DNA of 64,000 bases, from contig CATLBR010000002.1 of assembly GCA_949879795.1 (NCBI GenBank), positions 62,001-126,000 of the forward strand, written 5' to 3'. The position numbers and the translations under genes were made by a program. This document shows, piece after piece, positions 35,112 to 44,213 of the stretch. The stretch is from an uncultured Hungatella sp. GTDB lineage: Bacteria; Bacillota; Clostridia; Lachnospirales; Lachnospiraceae. How positions within the stretch are numbered: position 1 is the first letter of the stretch; each line of letters starts with the position of its first letter. Under the pieces are notes generated by a model. That model was not told the origin of the DNA. It worked only from the letters and a program-made list of their open reading frames with translations, and did no database searches.

Positions 35112-36404
35112 CTATTGCTCAATGGCGTTGGGATAAATCCGCTCCATCCTGGAGTCATCAAAGCGCCTGTCCATGGCCTGTTCCCACCCAAACTCCGCCT
35201 CTTTTCCGTGGGCCCGGGTGTCATACCGGCTCAAGGCCATGACGGAGACACAGATGTTGAGAGCCATAAACACCATACAGACCCCTGTCAGCGCTCTCCC
35301 GCCTTTCTTCAACAGGAACTCAATAAGCCGGACCGCCTTCGGGTACAGGCCTTTCAGCCACACTACCGCCGCGATCCCCCAGAAGAAGCAGTAGAGCAGA
35401 TTGATCCTGCCTCCCAGGTTAAAGGGCATGGCGCTGTAATCCCAGAACACCTTTCCGAAGCAGATCTCCGTAAACACGCTGCAGATGTATTCATAAGCGC
35501 CTCCCAGAAAGAAACCCACCCAGAAGATGTGGCGGTCCTCCTTATGCCTGTCCCTGTAGAGAAGGGCTGTCACCAGGGCGATGGCAAGGCCCCAGACCAC
35601 GCTGAAATCCCCCCACACCAGACTGCTCCTGCTCATCCACACCCCAGCCGTAATCCTGCAGAATATAGTTTCCACCACATCCCCCAAAAAAGCGCCTATG
35701 AAAAACAGCCAGAACAGCTGTACAAACCCGCATTTCTCCCCTGTCTTCTCCTTCTCCTCTCTGATCTGTGCCGTCACAGAAGGGTAGGACCGATAGATTC
35801 GCTTTTCCACCCGGTCTGAAACCCTGGCAGCCAGCCGGAAGGTCCATCTCTGAAGTCTGTGGTTCCAGCCTAGAAGGCGGGGAAGTTTCTCCTCCAGATG
35901 ATAGATTGACATAAGGGAACCGGAAAGGTCCAAAAGCCCCAAGGCCACAAGCCCCCAGACGGCCGGTCCCCTCGCGAACGCAGGCAGAATATGGTAAAAT
36001 CCCACCAGAAGGCTGTTTCCGTACCGGACCGCCAGGAGGCCTAAAAGTCCCCAGATCAGAGAATACTCAAGGCAGATATAGCCGTCAAAATTCAATGGTT
36101 TCCCCGAATAATCCCACCATTTTTTCCGCTTCATCCGCTCCAGCAGCTTCCCTGCGCACCACTCCACCGCAGTGGCCACCGAGGCGGCCCCTAAAAACAG
36201 AAAGAACAGATTGTCCTTAAGGTCACGGAGAAACACCGTTAAAATAACTGCCGTAAAACCGTAGATAAAGCAAAATGGCCCGGAGGCAAATCCCCGGTTC
36301 CGGAAATCCTTTACCTTTATGGTGGCCACAGTTGTCTCCGCCATCCATGCCAGAAAGGAATAGGCAAAAAATAACATGGCGATTTCATAAAATGTGTAGT
36401 TCAT
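35112..36404 (-). CDS. Putative ABC-transporter-type IV membrane protein (DUF1113), duplicated (430 aa)
   Basis: About eleven hydrophobic segments. The motif around F-L-A-W-M-A-E, N-R-G-F-x-x-G-P-F-C-F-I-Y-G and W-W-D-Y-S-G-K-P-L-N-F-D-G is the DUF1113 family, and the second half repeats it (S-R-S-S-L-V-W-G-D-F-S, F-W-D-Y-S-A-M-P-F-N-L-G-G-R), so this is a two-copy fusion. The family's role is not known despite the name. Its ATG overlaps the end of cutC (36401), suggesting coupling with cutC and the asparaginase gene. Confidence 0.8.
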   Translation of the reverse strand: MNYTFYEIAMLFFAYSFLAWMAETTVATIKVKDFRNRGFASGPFCFIYGFTAVILTVFLRDLKDNLFFLFLGAASVATAVEWCAGKLLERMKRKKWWDYSGKPLNFDGYICLEYSLIWGLLGLLAVRYGNSLLVGFYHILPAFARGPAVWGLVALGLLDLSGSLMSIYHLEEKLPRLLGWNHRLQRWTFRLAARVSDRVEKRIYRSYPSVTAQIREEKEKTGEKCGFVQLFWLFFIGAFLGDVVETIFCRITAGVWMSRSSLVWGDFSVVWGLAIALVTALLYRDRHKEDRHIFWVGFFLGGAYEYICSVFTEICFGKVFWDYSAMPFNLGGRINLLYCFFWGIAAVVWLKGLYPKAVRLIEFLLKKGGRALTGVCMVFMALNICVSVMALSRYDTRAHGKEAEFGWEQAMDRRFDDSRMERIYPNAIEQ

Positions 36405-37165
36405 CCTTGGTTTCCTCTTCTTATCAATTCCGCCACCGATTTGGCGGACACCACATCATAACACATAGCCCTGTCTCCTTCCGCCATGCTGTAGGACACC
36501 CGGTTTCCCGCTGTGGTGGGATCCTCCCGCCATGCCTTGCAGGAGCTGTGAATCTGAGTGATGCCCGTATATTCCAGCAGCTCCCTCACATTTCCACTGT
36601 TGACACCGCCTCCCGCCAGGATCTGGATCCGATCTCCGCATCTGGCATGAAGACGCCGAATCATATCCCTGCCCTCCATAGCCGCAGGCGCCAGTCCGCT
36701 GGTCAGCACCCGATCCACCCCCAGACCAATGAGCCCCTCTATGGTCTCCCATGGATCCCCCGCGCAGTCAAAGGCCCTGTGAAACACCGCCTCCCGCCCC
36801 ATCCCCTTGATAATGTCCAGAATCCGTCTGTTTTTCTCCATATCCAGAGCCCTGTCCTTCGTAAGGCACCCAAAGGCAACCCCGTCCGCTCCTGCCTTCA
36901 AAACCTCCCTGCACTCCCGCTCCATCACCGCGAATTCCTCAGGCAGATAACAGAACCCGGCCCCCCGGGGCCGGACCATGGCCACCACTTCCAGATCCAG
37001 ATTCTCCTTCACCATGGAGACCACGGCTGCGGTGGGCGTCAGTCCTCCCAGCATCAGAGCGCTGTTTAACTCAATCCTCCTGGCTCCTCCCAGAGCCGCC
37101 TGTCCGGCATCATAATAACTGCCGCAGCAAATTTCCACAACCAAACCTTCTACACCAGGGTTCAT
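36401..37165 (-). CDS. cutC: CutC family protein
   Basis: A TIM-barrel CutC protein of about 254 residues: V-E-I-C-C-G-S near the start, R-I-E-L-N-S-A-L, L-G-G-L-T-P, V-M-V-R-P-R-G, F-H-R-A-F-D and I-L-A-G-G-G-V-N-S-G-N are all family motifs. CutC was named for copper homeostasis, but its enzymatic role is uncertain. ATG 37165 follows GGAGGGG and overlaps the stop of the asparaginase gene (ATGA). The track start at 37216 is inside that gene. Confidence 0.9.
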   Translation of the reverse strand: MNPGVEGLVVEICCGSYYDAGQAALGGARRIELNSALMLGGLTPTAAVVSMVKENLDLEVVAMVRPRGAGFCYLPEEFAVMERECREVLKAGADGVAFGCLTKDRALDMEKNRRILDIIKGMGREAVFHRAFDCAGDPWETIEGLIGLGVDRVLTSGLAPAAMEGRDMIRRLHARCGDRIQILAGGGVNSGNVRELLEYTGITQIHSSCKAWREDPTTAGNRVSYSMAEGDRAMCYDVVSAKSVAELIRRGNQG

Positions 37166-38121
37166 CCCTGCCCCTCCACCGGTGCCATGCGGGTTCTCAC
37201 GTAATCCTCGATCCACTGGTTGGACGCCTCCTCACAGGTACAACGTCCATCCTCCCCAGCCATAGCCAGGTACACCTTGGACGCTTCCCCCTCCGCTGAC
37301 ACCACGAAAGAAAAGCCCTGTATATTGGTGGCCGCGCCCCACTCTCCCTTATTGTTCATGGCGATGACAGACAGATCTCCTGCCTTGCCCCGGCGTTCCT
37401 TAAGTTCCCGGTCAAGAAGCCCTACCGCCCTCTCGCAGGCCTCCTGAGGGTGAAGCCCCTCCTTCATCAGACGGACGATCTCGTAAGAAACGCAGCCCTT
37501 CATCAGGTCCTCTCCCAGACCTGTAGCGGTTGCCCCTCCCACTTTGCTGTCCGCGTAAAATCCTGATCCTACCATAGGAGAATCCCCCACCCTGCCTTTT
37601 TTCTTCATAAACAATCCGCTGGTAGAAGTGGCTGCTGTCATCTTTCCCCTCTGGTCCAGGCACACCACGCCCACGGTGTCATGGCCCTTATAAGGTTTCA
37701 GCTCTGTCTCCTCTTCTTTTTTCCTCTTCCAATAAAAGGCTTTTGCCCGGTCGGTGAGCATATTTTTCCTCTCAAATCCTTCCTTGTGGGCAAAACGTTC
37801 CGCTCCCTCACCTGTCAAAACGCTGTTCACCGGCTCTCTGCTGAGCCGGCGGGCAATGGACACCGGGTTCGCGTAATCCCGAATCGCAGCCACCGCTCCC
37901 ACGTCTAAAGTGTCACCATCCATATAAGCCGCATCCAGTTCCACCTCCATGTCCTCGTTGGGCAGGCCGCCGTAGCCTACGGACTTGTAGTACGGAAAAT
38001 CCTCCACCTCCCGGACAGCCGCCTCCGCCGCGTCACCGGCATCCCCGCCCTGCTCCAACATCGCCGCTCCCTTGCTCACCCCTTCCAGAGCCATTCTCCA
38101 TGTCGCGATCATACCCCACAT
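37162..38121 (-). CDS. N4-(beta-N-acetylglucosaminyl)-L-asparaginase (glycosylasparaginase)
   Basis: An Ntn-hydrolase precursor of about 319 residues that splits itself before the threonine in G-H-D-T-V-G-V and then removes asparagine from glycan-asparagine or similar amides. Family segments include A-T-W, G-G-D-A-G-D-A, Y-G-G-L-P-N and V-G-D-S-P-M-V-G-S-G-F-Y-A-D. No signal peptide, so cytoplasmic. ATG 38121 follows AAGGAGG; the track start at 38283 overlaps the GNAT gene. It is the first gene of a coupled set with cutC and the DUF1113 gene. Confidence 0.9.
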   Translation of the reverse strand: MWGMIATWRMALEGVSKGAAMLEQGGDAGDAAEAAVREVEDFPYYKSVGYGGLPNEDMEVELDAAYMDGDTLDVGAVAAIRDYANPVSIARRLSREPVNSVLTGEGAERFAHKEGFERKNMLTDRAKAFYWKRKKEEETELKPYKGHDTVGVVCLDQRGKMTAATSTSGLFMKKKGRVGDSPMVGSGFYADSKVGGATATGLGEDLMKGCVSYEIVRLMKEGLHPQEACERAVGLLDRELKERRGKAGDLSVIAMNNKGEWGAATNIQGFSFVVSAEGEASKVYLAMAGEDGRCTCEEASNQWIEDYVRTRMAPVEGQG

Positions 38122-38173
38122 AACCAATTCCTCCTTCAATGAATATTGTTTCTTCTCTTTCCCGGCAACCTGC

Positions 38174-38971
38174 CTATCGCAGCATCCCGTAAGTGCCCAA
38201 CTCCGTGAATCCGATTCGGTTGTAGATCTTTCCAGCCACCGGGTTGTCGTAAAACAGACAAAGATATTTCTTTCCCCGCTCAAAACAGTCCTGACACAAG
38301 GTTCTCACGACCGCCGAACCATAGCCTTTTTCCCTGTATCCCAAAGCCGTGGCGACACCCACGATCATGGCGCTCTCCGAATTTTCCGCGCTGGTGGAAG
38401 CCAGGGCCACCAGACGTCCCTCCAGAAAACCGCCTACTGACACCTTGCTGCCATTGGTGATCTCCTCTTCCATCACTCTGATCTCTTCCCCCTTCCTCTC
38501 CTTCTTATAGGTTTTACGGAACTGCTCAATATCTTCCAGCAAATTGATGGCCTCCGGGACATCCCCCTTTTCCAGCCTGCGGATTACAAGGCCTTCCGGC
38601 GGCTCCCCTGTGCCTTTCACACCGTCACAGCGGCTCATATAAGTCGATTTCATCTCCCATTGGGGAAATGCCGGGGCAATCCGCTCCAGCAGAACCGTCT
38701 TTCCGCTGACACAGTCGATCTCTTTTCCCTTGAAAAAAGCCGCCGCCTTCTCCGCGTTATAGTCCTCATACCTGCTGTACAAGATGAAAAACTTCCTAAA
38801 CCGCAGCACCAGGAAATCCCAGCAGTCCCGCTCCTCATGGACATAAAAATTGATGGTCTCACTCTCCACACCATAGTTCTCCAGATCCCCGATCAAAAAC
38901 AGGTTCATCTCCGGCTCTTTTCTGACATAGTCGAGAATCGCTCCCCTGTCTTCTTCTCTCAACACACGCAT
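38174..38971 (-). CDS. GNAT family N-acetyltransferase (265 aa)
   Basis: Transfers an acetyl group from acetyl-CoA to an unknown amine. The C-terminal half is the GNAT fold: I-V-G-V-A-T, then R-E-K-G-Y-G-S-A-V-V (the acetyl-CoA loop), then N-P-V-A-G-K-I-Y-N-R-I-G-F. The N-terminal 125 residues are a degenerate second domain common in this subgroup. GGAGA precedes the ATG. It lies 52 bases upstream of the glycosylasparaginase gene and may be cotranscribed. Confidence 0.85.
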   Translation of the reverse strand: MRVLREEDRGAILDYVRKEPEMNLFLIGDLENYGVESETINFYVHEERDCWDFLVLRFRKFFILYSRYEDYNAEKAAAFFKGKEIDCVSGKTVLLERIAPAFPQWEMKSTYMSRCDGVKGTGEPPEGLVIRRLEKGDVPEAINLLEDIEQFRKTYKKERKGEEIRVMEEEITNGSKVSVGGFLEGRLVALASTSAENSESAMIVGVATALGYREKGYGSAVVRTLCQDCFERGKKYLCLFYDNPVAGKIYNRIGFTELGTYGMLR

Positions 38972-39086
38972 AAAATCTGTTCTCCTTCCTGTGTACTTGT
39001 GATTATTATATCGGTCCCCGGCTGTGCTTTTTGGCCTCCTCGATCATCTTCTGGCTGGAATCAATGCCCGAGACCCGGCTGGTCCC

Positions 39087-39983
39087 CTATTCTTTCTTGT
39101 CCTCCAGCACAACCGGGCCGAAAAAATGTTCGTGGAGGGCAATGTCATACTCATGCTCCGAGCCGTCTTTCGGCTGAAAATATTCCCCGGTCAGAACTCG
39201 AAAGCCGAACCCGTCCGCGTATCCGTCCTGGTCCATCATGGTGACGCTCACCGTGGCGTTGAGGGTCCCTCCCGTATAGGCGATGATCTCATCGATCATG
39301 TGCCGCAATTTCTCCTCGGTCTCCTGACGCTGCCCCTCCCTCTCCTCCTCCTCAGGGCTCTCATAGGTAACATAGACATAGAATCTCAGCAGATAGGGAA
39401 ATTCTTCAAAAACCCGGTCAAATTCCAGCCGGGGAAAACAGATGTGTTCCGCCAGGGAATAGTGAAGCTGCCTGTCAAGCATCACAGAAGATTTCGGTAC
39501 AGACGGAGAGGAAAACTGGCTGTATTCTTGAAAATACAATACACTGTCCTCCCGAAACCCGGGGATCTCCTCCACCGCCTTGTCCCAGAAATTTCTCTTA
39601 TAAAAATCCTCTGTCAGTTCACAAAAATAGGTACCTATGAAGCTCTCTATCCTGCTTACCTGGTTGTGAAAGACAAAGTCCTGCTCCTCCCCCCTGGCAT
39701 TTTGATAAGAAAGAGTCCACTCCCTGTAATGTACCGTCACATTTACCTGATCATGATACTCAAAATACTCATATTCCTTCTCCGCTCCCTCCGACAGCTT
39801 GTAGCCGTTTCCAAAGCAGTTCCTAAGCACCTCCTCCCCCGCTGCCCCCAAGTCCTCCTCATAACAGATTGTCCTCTTTCCCGGCAGGATTGTCACAAAG
39901 AGCAGCAGCAGAAACAAGGCGACTGTCAGAGAGCCGGCTATGACAGCTTTAGACACACGAATCGGTTTTCTCATGAAATTCAT
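39087..39983 (-). CDS. Hypothetical membrane-anchored protein (298 aa)
   Basis: One N-terminal hydrophobic segment (about residues 13-33) after a basic start anchors a soluble acidic domain that should face outward. The outer domain is rich in tyrosine, phenylalanine and glutamate, with no motif I know. It follows the 55-aa and 110-aa genes on the same strand with short gaps, so these form a small operon of unknown role. Confidence 0.65.
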   Translation of the reverse strand: MNFMRKPIRVSKAVIAGSLTVALFLLLLFVTILPGKRTICYEEDLGAAGEEVLRNCFGNGYKLSEGAEKEYEYFEYHDQVNVTVHYREWTLSYQNARGEEQDFVFHNQVSRIESFIGTYFCELTEDFYKRNFWDKAVEEIPGFREDSVLYFQEYSQFSSPSVPKSSVMLDRQLHYSLAEHICFPRLEFDRVFEEFPYLLRFYVYVTYESPEEEEREGQRQETEEKLRHMIDEIIAYTGGTLNATVSVTMMDQDGYADGFGFRVLTGEYFQPKDGSEHEYDIALHEHFFGPVVLEDKKE

Positions 39984-39994
39984 GTCATTTCCTT

Positions 39995-40162
39995 TCAGCG
40001 GCTTTCCCCTTCCCCTATCCTTCCATGGTTTCTCTCTCGGAATGAGAGCTCTCTCCAGAACAGCCCCTCCGACCAGGCGATCTTCTCCATGAGATCCCGA
40101 GCCCTTTGGGGCGGATTATAGACAGACATGTTCAGACTGTCCCCGTCAAGCACAAGAACCAT
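39995..40162 (-). CDS. Small hypothetical protein (55 aa)
   Basis: ATG 40162 follows GGAGGAGG directly after the stop of the 110-aa membrane protein gene; the track start at 40198 overlaps that gene. The sequence is polar with a basic C-terminus. It ends 11 bases before the anchored 298-aa protein. Function unknown. Confidence 0.5.
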   Translation of the reverse strand: MVLVLDGDSLNMSVYNPPQRARDLMEKIAWSEGLFWRELSFRERNHGRIGEGESR

Positions 40163-40175
40163 GTCCTCCTCCCTT

Positions 40176-40508
40176 TTATTTTCTGTACTTCTTCTCAATC
40201 ACAAGACAGTAGACCACCATAGCCCCAATACTCTCCGCCATAAGCCCCACCACAGAAACCATGATCCAGGCCGAATTCTCCCCCGCCAGAAGAGGGATTC
40301 CCAGGCCCATCATCACGATCCCAAAGCCCCCAAAGAGCTTGGCCATGGCCCGGTTATAGCTCTTTACGTCCGTGACCGGAAACATCTGCGCATTGGCCCA
40401 AAATCCCATGGCCCGTGGCTTCTTGGAAAACCAGGTATACAGGGCCAGACACAAAAACAGGCCTCCCACAGCGCACCAGACCACAAATCCCAGGATCCTT
40501 CCCTCCAT
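40176..40508 (-). CDS. Small membrane protein, DUF3784-like (110 aa)
   Basis: Three hydrophobic segments at about residues 5-25, 58-75 and 82-102, with the intervening F-W-A-N ... V-x-x-x-K-x-Y-N-R-A-M-A-K-L-F pattern seen in DUF3784-type membrane proteins of Firmicutes. Function unknown. Start at 40508 rather than 40541 drops a polar, non-family extension. It is followed by the 55-aa gene after 13 bases. Confidence 0.65.
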   Translation of the reverse strand: MEGRILGFVVWCAVGGLFLCLALYTWFSKKPRAMGFWANAQMFPVTDVKSYNRAMAKLFGGFGIVMMGLGIPLLAGENSAWIMVSVVGLMAESIGAMVVYCLVIEKKYRK

Positions 40509-40589
40509 CTTCACACCTCCACATTCTGTAGAAATCGGCATTCGCCCCTTGCGTCTCCTTCTGTACTCATCTTCTCTCTGCCCAGGCGG

Positions 40590-40782
40590 TCAATCCTTAC
40601 CCTTTCCGCCTGTCCGCCGAAGCTCCACAAGTCGGAGCACATCCTCATACACCGGGTCCTGATCCTCCACCGGGATCATCAGCCACCGCTGGGTCTTTCC
40701 CGACTTCTTAATCTTCACGTTCCAGCCCGGCTCCCAACTACAGGAACTGAACTCTATGATCTCCTTTGCTCCTGGCCCGTCT
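40590..40782 (-). pseudogene. Coding-like fragment without a start codon
   Basis: Directly after the DUF3795 stop, a frame reads S-W-E-P-G-W-N-V-K-I-K-K-S-G-K, then W-L-M-I-P-V-E-D-Q-D-P-V-Y-E-D-V-L-R-L-V and ends in K-D. It looks like a genuine protein end, but the only ATGs in this frame lie inside the DUF3795 gene and an AAAGGAG is followed by no usable start. It is either a truncated gene or a GTG-started short one. Confidence 0.35.
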
Positions 40783-41220
40783 TTACCGTTTCTTATAGAT
40801 GATGATTTCCGGATCTTTGCCGCAACAGCCATATTCACATACCAACAGATACCGGTCATCGGCAGCCAGTCCATAACACCTGTCGCTGCCGGGTATTTCG
40901 ATCTGATTCCCCAGATATACATGATCATCTCTGAGCAATTTCACGCTCTGACCATTTGCAAGGGGATATTCCAGATTGACAAAATAACCGCTCAGCAAAT
41001 TGAGATCCGAGACTTCAAGTCCCTGGATCCCAAGGGCATGAAATTCGGAAATCAATGTACTTTTTAAACGAAGAAACTCTTCTGTCCCACCCCTCTTAAT
41101 GCATTCCGCGGCGATACAGGTTCCGCTGCCAAAAGGGTGTCCCTTCACCTTTTGGCAGCCGCCGCACTCTTCTTTCCTGGGGCATTCCTCACAACAATCC
41201 ATACCGCAGATTGATACCAT
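40783..41220 (-). CDS. DUF3795 family cysteine-rich protein (145 aa)
   Basis: The N-terminus has C-G-M-D-C, C-E-E-C-P, E-E-C-G-G-C and later C-I-A-A-E-C, the metal-binding cysteine pattern of DUF3795, followed by a domain with two more cysteines. A zinc or iron-sulfur site is likely; the function is not known. ATG 41220 (M-V-S-I-C-G) is best spaced from GGAGG; the two upstream ATGs are too close to it or overlap it. Confidence 0.8.
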   Translation of the reverse strand: MVSICGMDCCEECPRKEECGGCQKVKGHPFGSGTCIAAECIKRGGTEEFLRLKSTLISEFHALGIQGLEVSDLNLLSGYFVNLEYPLANGQSVKLLRDDHVYLGNQIEIPGSDRCYGLAADDRYLLVCEYGCCGKDPEIIIYKKR

Positions 41221-41412
41221 AGCCATACCTCCATCATAGTCCACTTAATCTTATGCCATCATAGTCCCATAAGCCCGGCACCGCGCGAAAGCGCCGCCTG
41301 TAAGAATCCGAATCCCTGTCACATCACCCCTGACCGGCCTTTTATCTATAAGATTGAACATAATCTGTTAACTCTGTCCCTAACCAGAACCCACAGCGAT
41401 TGATTCTGATTC

Positions 41413-42096
41413 TCATGTTTCCAAAAACCAGGACACCTGCCGAATCCACGGTGCGAACAAGCCTGCCAATGGAAACAGAATCCCCACACCACACAAAAGC
41501 GCGGCCCAGCGCTTATCATGCTTTCTCATAACCGGCACATAAAAGACATGGGGATTATCCGGCGCGTAGTACAGCTCCACCCGTTCCCCCTCCTTCACAT
41601 AGCTCCTGTCAAACCCGCCGGGCGACTTCACATGATACGTAATCTGCCCCACCTGAAATTCATACTCCGGGAAATAACAGCTCCTGCTTCCGCTTCCCAT
41701 GGAGACATGCCTGCGAACCGAGACTACCAGCGCCGACGTCAGAACCGTGGCATACTGCTTCTCCTTCAGGAGCCTGTGTTCCATGGCCATTCCGATGGCA
41801 AAAAAGATCAGGGGAAAGATTGTAAACATCGTGTCCACCAGACACTCCTCCCCCACACGGTCCGGCTGACCGATAATGATTGCCCCGAAACAGACACATG
41901 CCAGGGGCCAGCCCACTGCCAGAAATCGCCACATCCCAAGCCCCCGGCCGGTCTCGCCATTGCCCGGGACGATTCCTCCCGCGATTCTCCCCCTCCCGGA
42001 GTTTCTTTTTTTCATAAATCTGAAAAATACAACTGCTCCGGCTGTCAAACAGCACAGCATGGTGACCACAGCCACGACCCAAAGCCACGGTGCCAT
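41413..42096 (-). CDS. DUF3592-like membrane protein (227 aa)
   Basis: Four hydrophobic segments (about 3-27, 55-75, 84-102, 200-222) flank a small beta domain with Y-F-P-E-Y-E-F, Y-H-V-K-S-P-G-G and V-E-L-Y-Y-A-P-D-N-P, the DUF3592 signature. Function unknown. AGGAGG lies before ATG 42096; the track start at 42129 has none. DUF3788 follows upstream on the same strand. Confidence 0.75.
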   Translation of the reverse strand: MAPWLWVVAVVTMLCCLTAGAVVFFRFMKKRNSGRGRIAGGIVPGNGETGRGLGMWRFLAVGWPLACVCFGAIIIGQPDRVGEECLVDTMFTIFPLIFFAIGMAMEHRLLKEKQYATVLTSALVVSVRRHVSMGSGSRSCYFPEYEFQVGQITYHVKSPGGFDRSYVKEGERVELYYAPDNPHVFYVPVMRKHDKRWAALLCGVGILFPLAGLFAPWIRQVSWFLET

Positions 42097-42193
42097 AAAA
42101 TCTCCTCCTATTTTCGATCTTGTTCTCAATCACTCTGTTTCCGACCGCATAGAAATCATGGCTATACCTGTCATCGGCCCCAAACCTCTCCGC

Positions 42194-42607
42194 TCACTTC
42201 CTGTTCCCTCTCCTCTTGATCCCCAGCATCCTCAAAAAATCCCCAAACAGAGACGTATCCACCGGCTCAAACATCACCCATTTTCCGTCGTGATAGGTCT
42301 TGGCCTCATCATAGACCCTCAAAGCCTCCTCCGAAAATTCCCCCCGCATTGCCTCAAGCTTCTCCCTCTCCTGCCTCCCGAAAACAACCAGAAATCCCAT
42401 AACGCCTTCCCTGCAGTACAGAGCGCACAAGGTCTTTCCGCCCCTCCGATACTTATACTCATAGGTCCAGGCCTTCCCGCCTTCATTCCAAAGACGTTCC
42501 ATGTCATACCGCTCCTCAATCACCTGGCACAATTTCTCCCACACATCATACAGATCCTTTCCAAGCAGTTTTGTCATCTCTCTGGCATCCGGTTTTTTTT
42601 CCATCAT
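42194..42607 (-). CDS. DUF3788 family protein (137 aa)
   Basis: The motif L-W-N-E-G-G-K-A-W-T-Y-E-Y-K-Y-R-R-G-G-K, then L-C-A-L-Y and a C-terminal D-G-K-W-V-M-F-E-P identifies DUF3788, a small soluble family found singly in Firmicutes genomes with no established function. GGAGA precedes two adjacent ATGs (42607, 42604); either could be used. Confidence 0.8.
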   Translation of the reverse strand: MMEKKPDAREMTKLLGKDLYDVWEKLCQVIEERYDMERLWNEGGKAWTYEYKYRRGGKTLCALYCREGVMGFLVVFGRQEREKLEAMRGEFSEEALRVYDEAKTYHDGKWVMFEPVDTSLFGDFLRMLGIKRRGNRK

Positions 42608-42672
42608 CCTGTCTCCTTTTTGTCATCTCGAAATCAGATATCTGTCAATACCCCTGTTTCCAAGGGACATCA

Positions 42673-43257
42673 TCATTTGTTCTCCCTCATCACCCGGCAG
42701 GGATTTCCCCAGGCCACGGAATTGTCGGGAATATCCTTTGTCACCACGCTCCCCGCTCCGATGACCACATTGTCTCCGATGGTCACGCCCGGCAAGATAA
42801 TGGCTCCGCCTCCGATCCACACACAGTCGCCGATGACAACGGGAGCCGTCTGGGTCTTACAAAACTCAAAGGAACCGTCCGCCCTGGGACTGCCAAACCG
42901 TTCCGCCCCGCTGACCGGGTGAAAGGCCGTGTAAATCTGGACATTGGGAGCGATCAGGGCATGATTGCCGATGACAATCCGGTTGTCGTCCAGGAAGGTA
43001 CAGTTCATGTTCACTTCACAGTGGTCCCCAAAATAGATGTTGTTGCCGTAGTCCACATAAAAAGGCGGTGTAATCCATAGATTCTTTCCCTGCCCGCCTA
43101 AAAGCTGAGACAAAATCTCCTTCTTTTTCTCCAGATCCTCCGAGTCCGTCCCATTGTAATCTCTGACCAGATCCTTGGCCCTGTGCCACCTGGCCAGCAG
43201 CTCCGGATCCCCGCAGTCGTACAGCTGTCCCGCCAGCATTTTTTCTCTCTCCGTCAT
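42673..43257 (-). CDS. maa: Sugar O-acetyltransferase, maltose acetyltransferase type
   Basis: N-terminal MAC region (E-K-M-L-A-G-Q-L-Y) followed by left-handed beta-helix hexapeptide repeats, with F-Y-V-D-Y-G-N-N-I, N-M-N-C-T-F-L-D and I-Y-T-A-F-H-P (catalytic histidine), ending in V-W-I-G-G-G-A-I-I-L-P-G-V. It acetylates maltose or related sugars with acetyl-CoA. Length 194 is normal. It lies between DUF3788 and the hemerythrin gene on the same strand. Confidence 0.9.
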   Translation of the reverse strand: MTEREKMLAGQLYDCGDPELLARWHRAKDLVRDYNGTDSEDLEKKKEILSQLLGGQGKNLWITPPFYVDYGNNIYFGDHCEVNMNCTFLDDNRIVIGNHALIAPNVQIYTAFHPVSGAERFGSPRADGSFEFCKTQTAPVVIGDCVWIGGGAIILPGVTIGDNVVIGAGSVVTKDIPDNSVAWGNPCRVMRENK

Positions 43258-43313
43258 AACCGTCTCTCCTGACTAAATCTTTTCCGTCTTCCCAGATACC
43301 GGAACACCGGCTC

Positions 43314-44213
43314 TTATATTCCACTTTTCCGCTTTTTAATCTCCCACTTTCTGGCACAGAATATAAAATTCCCCAACCTGGTCTCAAACAACAGGCGGCA
43401 GGGATATCTTGTCATAAAATCTTCCCGAAACTCATCTCTGGTCACCAATTCCTTCTTGTCCAACTGGTATTCCGTGTCAGATTTGAACAGCTTGCCCAGA
43501 TGGTGGAAAAACTCCTCCACAATCTGCATGGAAGTATCTCTTACCATCTCCGGCTTATGCATGGCAGACATCCCCATAATCAGGCCGACTCCCCGGCGGG
43601 CCAGTTGTTCCTCAATAGCCAGAAGAAGCTGTGTCTTTTCTCCTCTGTCCGTGTTGTAACTCAGCCGATAGTAGTAGGCCTTTCGAATGTTGCCGCCATT
43701 ATAATCCCCATCCGCCAGCTCCGCTCTCAGGTGGAACACACCCTCCATGGCCTGGTTCACCGCTTTGGCGATCACCGGCGTGTCCAGCAGTTCATCATAG
43801 GTCCTCTTCGGATCCAAATGTCCGGTAATCTCCTGGTCCTCCATCATAATATGCCCTGTAAGCCAGCCCGTGAGAACACTGATAAATCGTTGGACCGCTC
43901 CCTGGGAATAACCGGATTTCAGCAGATACTTTTTGAGGGAAACCAAAGTAATGTCTCTGAAATCATCGTGAAGCTTTTTATGCTTCTCATATCCTTTGTA
44001 GCCAATGGAGCGCATATAGGCCTCCTCCTCCGAAAAGTGGGTCATGGTATAATTCTCCAAAAATTCAATAGTATCTCTGCAAACATTCTCACAGTTTGCC
44101 TCGTACTCCACAAGCTCCATCAACTTTCCCACAATCTTGAAGAGCCTGGCATGCGCCTTGTCAACTATCTCCACACCAATATTAAGCTGATCATTCCAAG
44201 ATAATTTTTTCAC
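43314..44213 (-). CDS. Bacteriohemerythrin with unique C-terminal domain (299 aa)
   Basis: Residues 1-135 form a hemerythrin four-helix bundle with the complete di-iron ligand set: H21, H59, E63, H78, H82, H121 and D126. It can bind oxygen reversibly and may act in oxygen or iron sensing in an anaerobe. Residues 140-299 are a second alpha/beta domain of unknown function, making the protein twice the usual length. No membrane or GGDEF part. Downstream lies the acetyltransferase gene; upstream a hairpin-rich region. Confidence 0.85.
   Translation of the reverse strand: MKKLSWNDQLNIGVEIVDKAHARLFKIVGKLMELVEYEANCENVCRDTIEFLENYTMTHFSEEEAYMRSIGYKGYEKHKKLHDDFRDITLVSLKKYLLKSGYSQGAVQRFISVLTGWLTGHIMMEDQEITGHLDPKRTYDELLDTPVIAKAVNQAMEGVFHLRAELADGDYNGGNIRKAYYYRLSYNTDRGEKTQLLLAIEEQLARRGVGLIMGMSAMHKPEMVRDTSMQIVEEFFHHLGKLFKSDTEYQLDKKELVTRDEFREDFMTRYPCRLLFETRLGNFIFCARKWEIKKRKSGI

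Noticed and set aside
39024-40121. 365-aa plus-strand ORF opposite the 298-aa gene
   Set aside because: Antisense shadow; the minus-strand gene has a ribosome binding site, signal anchor and sensible spacing to neighbours.
41876-42922. 348-aa plus-strand ORF across three minus-strand genes
   Set aside because: Crosses DUF3592, DUF3788 and acetyltransferase genes antisense and contains only proline/histidine-rich low-complexity sequence.
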